From the NCBI GenBank assembly GCA_964035575.1, contig OZ037930.1, positions 744,001-808,000 of the forward strand: a stretch of 64,000 nucleotides of DNA. Direction: 5' to 3'. The translations under genes were made by a program, and so were the position numbers. The stretch comes from Rhynchopus sp. YZ270_cl-10. Taxonomy: Eukaryota > Euglenozoa > Diplonemea > Diplonemida > Diplonemidae. Shown one piece after another: positions 23,271 to 32,675 of the stretch (its first letter is position 1; the number at the start of each line of letters is the position of its first letter). The notes beneath the pieces were generated by a model. The model worked only from the letters and a program-made list of their open reading frames with translations. It was not told where the DNA came from and did no database searches.

Positions 23271-23338
23271 TTGATAAATTGTTGGAGTAGTGTAGTTGCC
23301 TCGGTTTGTGTTGCCACAATTTGTGCAATATCCACTGC
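23271..23338 (-). repeat. F2 mini-repeat
   Basis: GATAAATTGTTGGAGTAG, TAGTTGCCTCGG and GTGCAATATCCACTG. Confidence 0.75.
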
Positions 23339-23409
23339 TTTTTTTTATTTTCTTCACTGTAACCTACTGAAGCAGTACGTGACGCTGACTACCGATATTA
23401 AAAAAAAAA

Positions 23410-25254
23410 GGGTGAAAGTCAAATGTATACACATATACACAGGGTTATAGTCAGATCTATACACTCATTGTATATACAATTGTCAATTGTACATACAATT
23501 GTATAGAAATTGTATAGATCTGACTATTTGATGTACAATCCCAACTTTTTTTATAGTCAGATCTATACAATTTATGTACAATCCCAGTATACACTAGGTC
23601 GTACACAAATTGTATAGATTTGACTATACAAAAGTCAGATCTACACAATTTTTGGATTGTACACTCGAGGGAGATTGTACACGCCATACCCAGGTACCCA
23701 GGTGCCCAGGTACCCAGGTACACGGTACACTGGATACAAGGATAAAAGTCGTGAAAGAGCAACCACAGCCAACCCGCCAGTCACTGAAAAGTGACCAGAC
23801 AGTCCACTTGACAAACACAAAAGTGTCCGTCGCGTGGGGCATTCATGCACTGAGGAGATAATGATCCAACAATTCACAAGAAAACATTACTTAACCTACT
23901 GCTGGAAATTGCCAGGTCGTAGTAACACACAAAGTGTGCCTCCGTTCGGGAATATCGGAGTTATAGAGTCCTAAAAGGCCTCTGCCGCTAGTCAAGGTAT
24001 AACCGAATAAACGGCCCAAGACCCCCGTGGAGAAGTTAAATGTTGTAATGATTTCAAGTAAAATGCGACCACTGTCTTACCCTCCTCAATGCATGGTGGA
24101 AGATGTCTTTCACAACAAATATCCTGTACCCAGGTACCCAAATTCCCAGACCCACGCAGTGGCACATGACCGCCAAGTGTGAGTGACCCACACATGAGGG
24201 AATGCGACACTACGCAAAATTTACCACCAGACCCTGTCTTCGTGCACACAGGCCAAACATGCGTTGGACTCAGAGGAATGCCCGCTGTGCAGGTATCAAA
24301 CATGAGAACAACTCCCAGCAACAAGGGGCGCCTTTTGGCGGGCGTTGTTGAGGGTGTTTGGGGTGCAAAGTTTTCCACAATTTTGATGCGCGGGTACAGA
24401 AGTGTTGTCTTGTTCTTTCATCTCTAGGAATGTAAATGTCAATCGCGTTTAACTACCACGAGGGCTTGTTCAGTGAACCCACGAGGGGTCGAAGGGGGTT
24501 GGTTATCCCATATCTATCAAAGGTTGTGTCGACCAGGCGAATCCACTATGTTACGCTGTACGTTGTTAAATCCGAAGAAATAACGCTTTAGCAGCCGCAG
24601 GAAGTAAGTAGTGCCTCACGCTACACAAACCACCACCCGCAATTGACTTAGATGTTATAACAAAGAGAATTCAGAACAAAACAACACCCTGCCCCATACA
24701 CACTAAATTGTCATGCTTTAAGAGCATGCCTGGGCCAAAATTACTTGACGAAAAGGCAACAAGACCACCCACAAGGAGTGTGAAATGTGCACTGGTTTTC
24801 TGGGGGAACGCAAGATTTTCTTGTGTCTAGTCCTCCGCAAGCAGAGGACAGACTTTCCGGAAGGTTTCCAAAGTCGAATTTCTTGCACTAGCTATGCTCC
24901 CTGGGTTAAATGGCAATAGCAGTGACTGACTTCTGAGAAAAATCGGGTGTGCGAAACCCAATTTCCATTTTTTGTGTATAGTCCTGTAGGGGTGGGTGTG
25001 TGTGTGGGTAGGTGGGTGGGTGTACTCTAAACTGTTTTCCACTATGGGTAGGGATTTGTGTACGACCTAGTGTATACTGGGATTGTACATAAATTGTATA
25101 GATCTGACTATAAAAAAAGTTGGGATTGTACATCAAATAGTCAGATCTATACAATTTCTATACAATTGTATGTACAATTGACAATTGTATATACAATGAG
25201 TGTATAGATCTGACTATAACCCTGTGTATATGTGTATACATTTGACTTTCACCC
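23410..25254. mobile_element. 1.85-kb foldback transposon, ~200-bp inverted ends
   Basis: The left arm (23410-23607) starts GGGTGAAAGTCAAATG and the right arm (25056-25254) is its near-perfect reverse complement, ending CATTTGACTTTCACCC. The arms are rich in ATAGTCAGATCTATACAATT units that are themselves palindromic. The 1.45-kb interior has CCAGGTACC repeats near 23690 and 24128 and a 128-codon minus frame (24378-23992) with several cysteines, but I recognise no transposase. Near-identity of the arms suggests recent activity or gene conversion. Both flanks are A runs, so a target duplication cannot be read. Confidence 0.8.
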
Positions 25255-25379
25255 AAAAAAAAAAAATAACAGCCGCGCCACTGACACCGCTTCTTGCTTT
25301 GTTTTCGTGAAAACACTTATTTAAAGAATCATCCCATCTGGGGGGGGAGCACCCCCTCATTCCGGGACAGAAAAAAAAG

Positions 25380-25424
25380 GGGATAAGATGTACTCTAAGC
25401 CTCTCTGTGCTTAGTCAGCTTATA
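25380..25424. repeat. F3 hairpin mini-repeat
   Basis: GATAAGATGTACTCTAAGC, CTCTCTGTGCTTAG and TCAGCTTATAAAG. Confidence 0.7.
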
Positions 25425-25600
25425 AAGAAGCATCATTTTGAATAGGCAAGAAGCAAAAAGTGGCGGGGACACTACTTATCGCAGGCATTGTTTTCAAAAG
25501 AGTTCAGAGGAGAGGAGTTGTGGGTACTGGTGCTTTGCGCAACAGAGATGCGGGTCAAGTCAGCTTAACAATGGCTCCTGCCAGAAAAAGGGAAAAAGAG

Positions 25601-25657
25601 TTTTTTTTGAAGAATTGTTGAAATAGTGTAGTTGCCACCTGTGCAAGCTCCACTATC
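25601..25657 (-). repeat. F2b mini-repeat
   Basis: T run, GAAGAATTGTTGAAATAG, TAGTTGCCACC and CAAGCTCCACTATC; lies ~20 bp from the foldback element at 25677. Confidence 0.7.
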
Positions 25658-25676
25658 TTTTTTGAGGTGCAAAAAA

Positions 25677-26130
25677 ATAACTATTTATTCGAGTGAAATA
25701 AGAACTATTTTATTTCACGCGCCACTAAAAAGGTGCCCGAGTGCGTTATTTCCCGAGCGAAGCGAGGGGAATAAGAGTCACGAGGGTGCCTTTTTAGTGG
25801 CAAGTGCAAGAAAATGTTCTTATTTCACTCAATATGTAATTTTATTCCACAAGTGAAAAACGTATTTATGGTCGTAACTGGCCTAAACGTTGAGCCTAGC
25901 ACCCACTTTTCACTTTCACGCTTTTTGGGGTAAAATTACGAACAAAAACAGCGTGAAAAAAAATATATTTTATTTGCAAAGGCATTTTGCAGGCAATTTT
26001 TTTTTTTCACTCCGTGATATTTTATTTCACTCTCCGGGTTACCCTAGTGCAATTTGCGTGAAATAAAACGAATCTTATTTCACTCACTTTTTAGGCCAGT
26101 TACGACCATAAAACGTTTTTCACGCGTGGT
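25677..26130. mobile_element. GA-hairpin foldback element 1
   Basis: Begins TAACTATTTATTC, as the element at 32676 does. A long imperfect hairpin (~25680-25845) has at its tip TTTCCC-GA-GC-GAA-GC-GA-GGGG (centre 25757-25763) and further out GGTGCCC-GA-GTG facing CAC-GA-GGGTGCC. A second inverted pair, GTATTTATGGTCGTAACTGG / CCAGTTACGACCATAAAAC, spans 25868-26115. GCGTGAAA/TTTCACGC motifs are scattered through the rest. No coding sequence seen. Confidence 0.7.
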
Positions 26131-26145
26131 ATAAAAAATTTTTTT

Positions 26146-26200
26146 TGACTTGAAATACAAAAAGCCCTCTCGTGAACAGTGTACCTTGGTATCAATGACC
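26146..26200. repeat. TTGACTTGAAATAC mini-repeat (family F6)
   Basis: TTGACTTGAAATACAAAAAG, CCCTCTCGTGAACAGTGTACC. Related copies at ~14548, 15600-15655 and 44432-44480, most next to A or T runs. Confidence 0.6.
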
Positions 26201-26626
26201 GGTGCACTGTGGGTGAACCCCAAACCATGCGGATCCTACATCCATTTTTTTTTTTCGAGATTGGCATCTGATATGCCCTCCTGCGAAAAAAGAAAAATTG
26301 AGGAAACAATTCTTTTAAAAAAAAACAGTTTATCCAGAAGAAAAAAGGCTTCATTTCATTTTGAAGATACATTTGGCCGTATCTTTAAAAAAAAAGCAAA
26401 GCAAAAAAGGTGTGAATAAATGATCAATGAAACTCCTTTTTTTGAAAAAGGAAGAAAAAAAATCCACCTCAGACGTACATGGGCTTTTCACTCAAACCCA
26501 TTTGTGAGTCACCGAGAACGGTATTTTCTTTTTTTTTTTTTTTTCATCTACATCACACGGGAGAGAAAGGAGTGGGGGAAGAGAGAAGAGGGGGGGAAGA
26601 CGGGAGACCCTCATATGAGTTACTAG

Positions 26627-27815
26627 TAAGGGTAGCACAATTAAAAACCTTGTTTAGTGTCCCACCGCTCCCCAAAAATCTGTTCGCACGCACGCAAAAA
26701 AAAAAAAATAACTAGTCAAAAAAAAATAATTTTTCCCTCACCTATTTTGCCCTCTTTTCAGGCTATTTCCTAACTCTGGGGCGTTTTGTTGCATTTCTGA
26801 GCCAATCCCGGCTTGTGGTGGGGTGAATACGGAAAAATGGACAAAATTTTAGTGACTTAAATTTTCGCAAAATATGAACCCATACTCGTAAACAAGGGTC
26901 ATTTTCAGGAAAATTCGGAAAATTCCGACATTTGGAAGCAATTTTTCCCCTGAAAAAAACAGTGGGTTTTCAGCTCCAAAACATACCGCGTTTGGAATTT
27001 CCGGAATCCGCCCGCACTGTGGTGGGGTCACTTTTCCGAAATGGCCAAATTCTTGGTTTTGGTCAAAATCCATGTAGGGTAAAGAGGGCCAAGGTAAATC
27101 CCACAACCAGATTTTCTCTCCCTGATCCTGACGTCTTGAAACATGAAAATGCGCGAAAACACCGGCATTTGCATTTTCGGAATCCGTCCGTTCTGTGGTG
27201 GGGTCAATTTGCCGAAATGGACAAGTTCTTGGTTTTGGTCAAAACCCGTCAGTGTAAGGTAAAGGGGGCAAGTGTTTGCCTGTAGAAACTGGTAGGAAAC
27301 AGGCAGCGCCGCAGGCGCACGGTACCCAACTTTTTATTCTTGTACCTTTTCTCCACTTTCTTTTGATTGCACGAGCCGATTGCTCTCCACGGTGGGGTCA
27401 CATGTGTGTCCAAAAACACTCTAAGGTACTATTATTCTGAAATATGAGATTCAATGGTTTCTTAAGGAAATCTTCATAACGTGAGATCTCTGAAAATCCT
27501 CGAAAACGAACCCCGCCGGAGGCGGATTTTTTTTTATACACGTGTGCGCAAAAATGCTTATTTCTTGCTTATTTCGCACATTTGGGAGCACGGGACCCCA
27601 ACATTTTTTTTTCTGGTCACTTTTTCCCAGACAGAAGTCCCTACCTACCTTCCCCCTTAGGGCCCTCCGAGACTTCGTCCGTCCTGACTTCAACCTACCA
27701 ACCATAAAAATTATTTTTTTTGTAGTTGTGTCCCAATTATTTTTTTTTTTTGGATTTCCGAAAATCTGTTCGCGCGCAGGACACTAAACAATATTTTTAA
27801 TTGTGCTACCCTAAC
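26627..27815. mobile_element. TIR element with family-A modules
   Basis: Inverted ends of ~36 bp: GGGTAGCACAATTAAAAA..TTGTTTAGTGTCC on the left, GGACACTAAACAA..TTTTTAATTGTGCTACCC on the right. Inside are family-A parts (26790-26925, 27300-27425), two GGAATCCG..CTGTGGTGGGGTCA units (~27000, ~27175) and a GGGACCCCAACATTTTTTT block (~27590) that recurs at 63320. The ends differ from those of the other family-A carriers. Confidence 0.65.
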
Positions 27816-28199
27816 ATGAAAAAATTATTTAAAAAAAAAAAAAAAAACACACAAAGAAAGAAAACCGGGAAAGACGTCTTTTTTTTTTATGCATGCACCC
27901 CTCATTGGGGCACACATAATAGACTTCTTTAAACAAAACCATCTCTCCTTTGTAGAAAAAAAAGGTGTCTAAAAAGTATTTCAACATAATACTATCCAAT
28001 CAATACATTGATAGCATAGGAGGAGGGATCAATAAAAAATATTTCGCTTTAAAAGAAGAAGAAGAAGAAGAGTTTAAAATGGTGTGATCACCAAACGGAT
28101 TCTCCGTGGTTCCCCCGAAGATGCTCCGCAAATCTTAATATAACCGAAACAGTTCTCCGTGGTTCTCCCGTGGGTTGTCCGTACCCCCTGAATCACACC

Positions 28200-28241
28200 A
28201 GTTTATAAGATGATCCTAAGCTCTCGTTTGCTTAGCCACCT
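28200..28241. repeat. F3 hairpin mini-repeat
   Basis: GTTTATAAGATGATCCTAAG, CTCTCGTTTGCTTAG and CCACCTT. Confidence 0.7.
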
Positions 28242-28539
28242 TTTAAAAAAAAAAGTTGGGATATATGCCATACACATATCACTGAGAAAAGGATTTTTTT
28301 TTTTCTGAGATCATAGCTAAAAGAGGGAAATGGAGAGTTAGTTAGCTGTATTTGTGAAAACTGTTCATTATAATATCCATAAAAAAATTATGATGGACAA
28401 TTTATCATAACACAGCCACCACAAAGAGGTGGGTTTGAAAGAGTGACAAAATCATGTACTACGAGCATGATAAACAGGTTCTGTCAAAGGGTGACAGAAT
28501 CGGGGGATTGAGAGGGGTTTTGAGAAGAAGAAAAAAAAA

Positions 28540-28597
28540 TTTTTTTTTTTGAAAAACTTGGTTGTACTAGTGTATGCACCCCCGAGGATGAACACTG
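28540..28597 (-). repeat. F1 mini-repeat, diverged
   Basis: T run, GAAAAACTTGGTTGTACTAG, GTGTATGCACCC and a degraded 3' part. Confidence 0.55.
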
Positions 28598-29186
28598 CTT
28601 TTACTACTTTTATTTTGTTTTGTTTTGGTCAGAATTGGGGATTTTGGACAAATGGCTTGTACGCCAAAAGAGAAGGGGGTACCTTAGATGAACGTACTTC
28701 TCTGTGTACACACAGCATCTAAAAGTGTGTTAAAAAAAAGGGAGTGGGAAAGGTGCAAAATGGGGGCTATTTTTTTTGTGTATTTCGATGAATTTTACCA
28801 TCAGAACGCAGCAAAATACTGCTACAATTCTGGCGGGTAAAACATATCAATAATTGTTTTTTGGTACCTTTTTTTTTGTACCCTTTTTTTGGAAGAAAAG
28901 AAAAGTTGAAAGAGGGGTATGCCGTTGTGTGCATACACATCTTATAATATGTCATTAACAAAACAACGGCTGGACGCAGCGCATGCATGAGGCGTGGAAC
29001 CGTGTTTTTTCCCCCCAAAAAAAAGAAATGGGAGATTTTCTTTTAGTATTGTTCTCGTGTTCTTGAGGCATGGAGACAAGAGCAAAAAAAAAAAAAACAA
29101 GTAATTGCCATAATATGCACATGAACTTACGACAAAAAAAAAATCCCAAAAAAAAAATAGTTGTCGTCTTATCGTCGTATCACGAG

Positions 29187-29958
29187 TAAGATCTTACTCA
29201 TGTGCATGTTTTTTTTTTTTTTTTTTACTAGTAATTTTTTGCTCGAAAACACTGGCATTTGCATTTCCTGGATCCGCCCGTTCTGTGGTGGGGTCGATTT
29301 GCCGAAATGGACGAGTTTTTATAACTTTTGGCGTGTTGCATAACCGATTCCCCGTGTTTCTACTGTGTTTCTACCAGTTGTCACACACGCTGGAAAAAAT
29401 TTTTTTGTTGGTGAAGCTTTTAAACGCCGGCATTTGCATTTCCGGAATCCGTCTGGCCAGTGGTGGGGTCAATTTGCAGAAATGGACGAGTTCTCGTTTT
29501 TGGTCAATTTCCGCACAGTACAGTACAGTACAGTACAGTACAGTACAGTACAGTACAGTACAGTACAGTACAGTACAGTACAGTACAGTACAGTACAGTA
29601 CAGTACAGTACAGTACAGTACAGTACAGTACAGTACAGTACAGTACAGTACAGTACAGTACAGTACAGTACAGTACAGTACAGTACAGTACAGTACAGTA
29701 CAGTACAGTACAGTACAGTACAGTACAGTACAGTACAGTACAGTACAGTACAGTACAGTACAGTACAGTACAGTACAGTACAGTACAGTACAGCTGGCCA
29801 AAAAAAATGTCGAAAACCACTTTTTTTGTCAGTTTCGTGACATCCCAGCCAGTTGCGGCCCCAGTCTGTCAAATCTGTACCTCTGTATGCCTACAACATA
29901 GAGAAGCCCCCTGGTAAAAAAAAAAAAAAAAACGCACATGAGTAAGATCTTACCGAGA
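29187..29958. mobile_element. TIR element enclosing a (CAGTA)n array
   Basis: Inverted ends AGTAAGATCTTACTCATGTG / CACATGAGTAAGATCTTAC; each end contains the palindrome AGTAAGATCTTACT. Inside are two GGATCCG/GGAATCCG..TGTGGTGGGGTC units (29270, 29450), as in the 26627-27815 element, and the pentanucleotide array. No coding potential beyond frames forced by the array. Confidence 0.6.
29516..29790. repeat. (CAGTA)55 microsatellite
   Basis: About 55 uninterrupted copies of the pentanucleotide, with no variant unit seen. Each junction makes a GTAC palindrome. Six-frame translations of the array are long but meaningless. Confidence 0.95.
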
Positions 29959-30034
29959 GTAAGATCTTAAGACTTTCCAAAAAACCCTGTTTTTTTGGCG
30001 TAATATCTTATGCATATTATGAATTGCTATCAGA

Positions 30035-30090
30035 AATCATTTCATATACTTTCTAATCTGAATAGAAGGTATAATAGGGTGCACTAAATG
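30035..30090. repeat. F7 mini-repeat
   Basis: ATTTCATATACTTTCTAATC, GAATAGAAGGTATAATAGGG and TGCACTAAATGTA. Confidence 0.65.
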
Positions 30091-30109
30091 TAGTGGTGGA
30101 GATGGGGAG

Positions 30110-30335
30110 ACTCGATAACTGCTTGATGGCTGTAGAGGCGTGTTCCAGCTCTTAATCATCCACAGGGTCCCACTCATTGTCATTGTCGAAGCAGTGCGGA
30201 AGGTACACAGACGACAAATTGTCGTCGATCACCACCAGGCCCAGCACCATCCATCAAAGCGCTAGGATGTGACGGTGGTTTCGAAAATCGGGGGGTTTTC
30301 CACAATACCCCTCTTTCTTAGCAATTAGTTGTTTT
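30110..30335 (-). mobile_element. Decayed second copy of the gene-carrying TIR element
   Basis: In reverse complement this matches the left part of the element at 49932-50364: AATTGCTAAGAAA, GTGGAAAACCCC, TTTCGAAACCACCGT, then coding-like sequence with VVIDD, LPHCFDND and EWDPVDD where the other copy has GVIDVL, LPHCSNDD and AWDPVD. An in-frame stop follows the WDPVDD block and the distal end is missing. Confidence 0.65.
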
Positions 30336-30356
30336 TTTTTTGTTGTTTTCCACACA

Positions 30357-30511
30357 CCTTCCTTCAACCCCTGTAGGATCAGTTTTGTTTTTGGTCACCA
30401 ATAGGTGACCCATTTTTCGGCCAAAAAATTCCCTAAATCATCGACCCTGTACCCTCCGCATTGATTTCAATACTATACCTTACAGGGTTGAAGAAAGGTG
30501 GAAGAAAAAAA
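30357..30511. mobile_element. 155-bp MITE, CCTTCAACCCCTGTA ends
   Basis: Inverted ends CCTTCCTTCAACCCCTGTAG / TACAGGGTTGAAGAAAGGTGG. Also contains GATTTCAATACTATACCTTA, which matches in reverse complement the AAGGTATAGTATTGAAATC block of the 262-bp satellite at 48.3-49.8 kb. Confidence 0.7.
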
Positions 30512-30565
30512 AAATGAAAAGTTTATAAGATGATTCCAAAGCCTCTCGTGTGCTTAGTCATCTTG
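30505..30565. repeat. F3 hairpin mini-repeat
   Basis: A run, AAAAGTTTATAAGATGATTC, GCCTCTCGTGTGCTTAG and TCATCTTGT. Starts in the A tract at the end of the MITE. Confidence 0.7.
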
Positions 30566-30935
30566 TAAAAGAAGAAAATTTGAAAAGATGTGCTCTGAAT
30601 GTTCACATCATAATCTCGAAAAGAAAAATGACAGGAAAAAAAATAATAATAATGGAAGTTGGAAGTGATACCACGTCAATCGACATTGCAGGCACCATAA
30701 AAATAAGGGGAAGAAATGAAATTGTTGGTTTTTAAAAAAAAAAATAGTGTTCTCACTATATGTTCTGTACTCAATCTTAGTTGAAGTGGGGGGGGCGTTT
30801 ATTTGAGTAAATAAATGTGAAAGCCTGAGTCATCAAAACAAAAGAAAATGGGGGGGGGGAAAAAAACTGAACTCTTGACGTTCCGGTGAGATAGAGGGAG
30901 GGGAAGAAGAGGGAATTGGGGGAAAGTTTAAAAAG

Positions 30936-31021
30936 TTTTTTTTTTGATAAATTGTTGGATTAGTGTAGTTGCCTCGGGTTGTGTTGCCACAGTTTTTTTT
31001 TTTTTTGTGCAATCTCCCACT
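30936..31021 (-). repeat. F2 mini-repeat with an internal T run
   Basis: GATAAATTGTTGGATTAG, TAGTTGCCTCGGG, TGTTGCCACAG, then a 14-T expansion before GTGCAATCTCCCAC. The homopolymer grew inside the repeat. Confidence 0.7.
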
Positions 31022-31144
31022 TTCCAAAAAATGATATTGCATTTTTTTAGTGACAATTTTTTCTCGCACTCCACTTACCCTCCCCTGTTTTATGCAACTC
31101 CTGACACTTTATGACCATTCCCATAAAGTGTTTTTTCACCCATA

Positions 31145-31475
31145 CCGTAAAAATATTTATTCTGGGCTGTAACTATTCTGAGACAGAAGTATACTGGACC
31201 GGAACAAAACTGGAACACTTGGGGTTTTTGGGGGTGTCCCAGTTTTGTTCCGGCCCAGAACAGTTCTGTTGGGGTAGAATTTTTATCCCCATTCCCACCC
31301 CACCCAGGTGCATAGTGCATCTTTGGGCAAAAAAAAAATCGTCGCACTCCTCGTTTTTTTTGACAAGGCACGGATACCCCCCCAAAACAATGCTGGTACG
31401 GAACAAAACTGGAACAATCGACGATTTTTTGGGGTGTTCCAGTTTTGTTCCGGCCCAGAATAAATATTTTTACGG
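31145..31475. mobile_element. 331-bp foldback, TA-flanked
   Basis: Perfect inverted ends CCGTAAAAATATTTATTCTGGG and its complement at 31453-31475, with TA on both sides. Two internal foldbacks pair GGAACAAAACTGGAACA with CCAGTTTTGTTCCGGCCCAG, one on each side of the centre. Confidence 0.75.
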
Positions 31476-31549
31476 TAACCTGCAGCGTTTCCTGGGCTGC
31501 GGGGTAGGGGGCGATAACACGTGATTGTGCACGATGACGCACGATGACA

Positions 31550-31926
31550 ACACGATTTCACTTTTTTTTGTTTTTTTAGTGGTGGTTTCACTGGTTTTCA
31601 CTGGTACTATGGTACTATGGTACTATGGTACTATGGTACTATGGTACTATGGTACTATGGTACTATGGTACTATGGTACTATGGTACTATGGTACTATGG
31701 TACTATGGTACTATGGTACTATGGTACTATGGTACTATGGTACTATGGTACTATGGTACTATGGTACTATGGTGTGGATGCTTCAATGCAACACTAAACT
31801 TTGATACAAAGAGACACAAGTAACTTTTCCTCCCAACATGTGCGCACAGATTCCACCCTCCCCCTCCCAGCCCTAGTGGTGCAATCCCGTGAAACCACCA
31901 CTTATTAAAATAAAGTGAAATCGCGT
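31550..31926. mobile_element. Foldback enclosing a GGTACTAT array
   Basis: Arms CACGATTTCACTTTTTTT..AGTGGTGGTTTCAC (31550-31591) and GTGAAACCACCACTT..AAGTGAAATCGCGT (31889-31926). The octamer array sits just inside the left arm. A block near the right arm recurs inverted at 61685-61745 (TTACTTGTGTCTCTT, TTGAAGCATCCAC). Confidence 0.6.
31603..31772. repeat. (GGTACTAT)21 minisatellite
   Basis: About 21 uninterrupted octamers. Open in several frames only because of the unit; not a gene. Confidence 0.95.
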
Positions 31927-32600
31927 TCACATGCCTTTCTCTAAATGTCGTCCCCGTCCCCAGATTCGGGCGAACTCGATTTTTTCCCGCATTTTTTTCC
32001 CGCCTTCTCCACTGCATTTTTGGTGTCCACAGCGGCTCAGAGGAGCCCGAAAAAAAAATACTTTGTGTGGATGAGACCGTGACGCCCCGACGTATGGCGA
32101 CATCGACCTCGCTCTCGTCTCCGTGAGAGGGTTACGGAGGTCAAGTCGCACCCTTTATGATTAGTTGATCGGGGGTGTTGATATGGTCTAAAATCCCTCC
32201 ACCCATCATCCAGACATGACCCAGGTTGTGTTCAATTGGGTCGAATTTTCACAGTGCTTCCCAAATTTGTCAGGGAGGCCGCGCAAAGCGCAAAAACCCG
32301 GGAAAAGGGCACAAAAATCACACAAAAAAGACGCGAGAAGGGCGGGAAAAAAACCGGTCCCCAGCCGAAAAAACCCGGAAAATAGGATCGTCACGGTTGA
32401 AGCCTGTCGTGTTGTTATCGTGCGTCACCGACGAGACAAGCTGAGGAAGGTGCAGGGTGATTGGCTGCGAAACCCCCCAATTTCCCCCTAAAAAAAGTGC
32501 ACCAGAGCGATGACGCACGATAACGCACGATGACGCACGATGACACGCGATTATGCACGATAACTGAGCCTGAAAACGCTGCAGTAACCTATTGAAAAAA

Positions 32601-32652
32601 ATGGTGTTACCGAAATCTTGTCAAGGGTTTGTCAAAATCGGCCCCCTCCGGA
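32601..32652. mobile_element. GGTGTTAC..GGAACACC mini-TIR element, copy 2
   Basis: TGGTGTTACCGAAATC, GTCAAGG and CCCCCTCCGGAACACCA; same plan as 12826-12892. Confidence 0.55.
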
Positions 32653-32675
32653 ACACCAGAAAGGTGGGTAAAAAA

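Larger units (their letters stand above)
19081..23409. other. Intergenic, repeat relics only
   Basis: Contains mini-repeats at 19537, 20063, 20884, 21208, 21717, 21850, 21912 and 22487. Two stretches (20955-21010, 21415-21545) share CGACAATCGCCTAA and CTCAATC-type blocks with 36095-36200 and 52390-52480, a further family of ~120 bp. At 20450-20520 a block with AGTGGGCTATACTCC recurs inverted at 57865-57930. Confidence 0.5.

Noticed and set aside
23992-24378. Cysteine-rich 128-codon frame as a transposase
   Set aside because: No DDE or zinc-binding arrangement of a known transposase family could be matched by eye.
25677-26130. Reading the GA-hairpins as rho-independent terminators or riboswitches
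   Set aside because: The host is eukaryotic, and the hairpins lie within larger inverted-repeat elements rather than at gene ends.
29285-29917. Open frames of 110-210 codons on both strands across the CAGTA array
   Set aside because: They exist only because a 5-bp unit without stops stays open in many frames; the peptide is a simple repeat.
31525-31823. Open frame over the GGTACTAT array
   Set aside because: Translation of an octamer repeat; no coding signal outside it.
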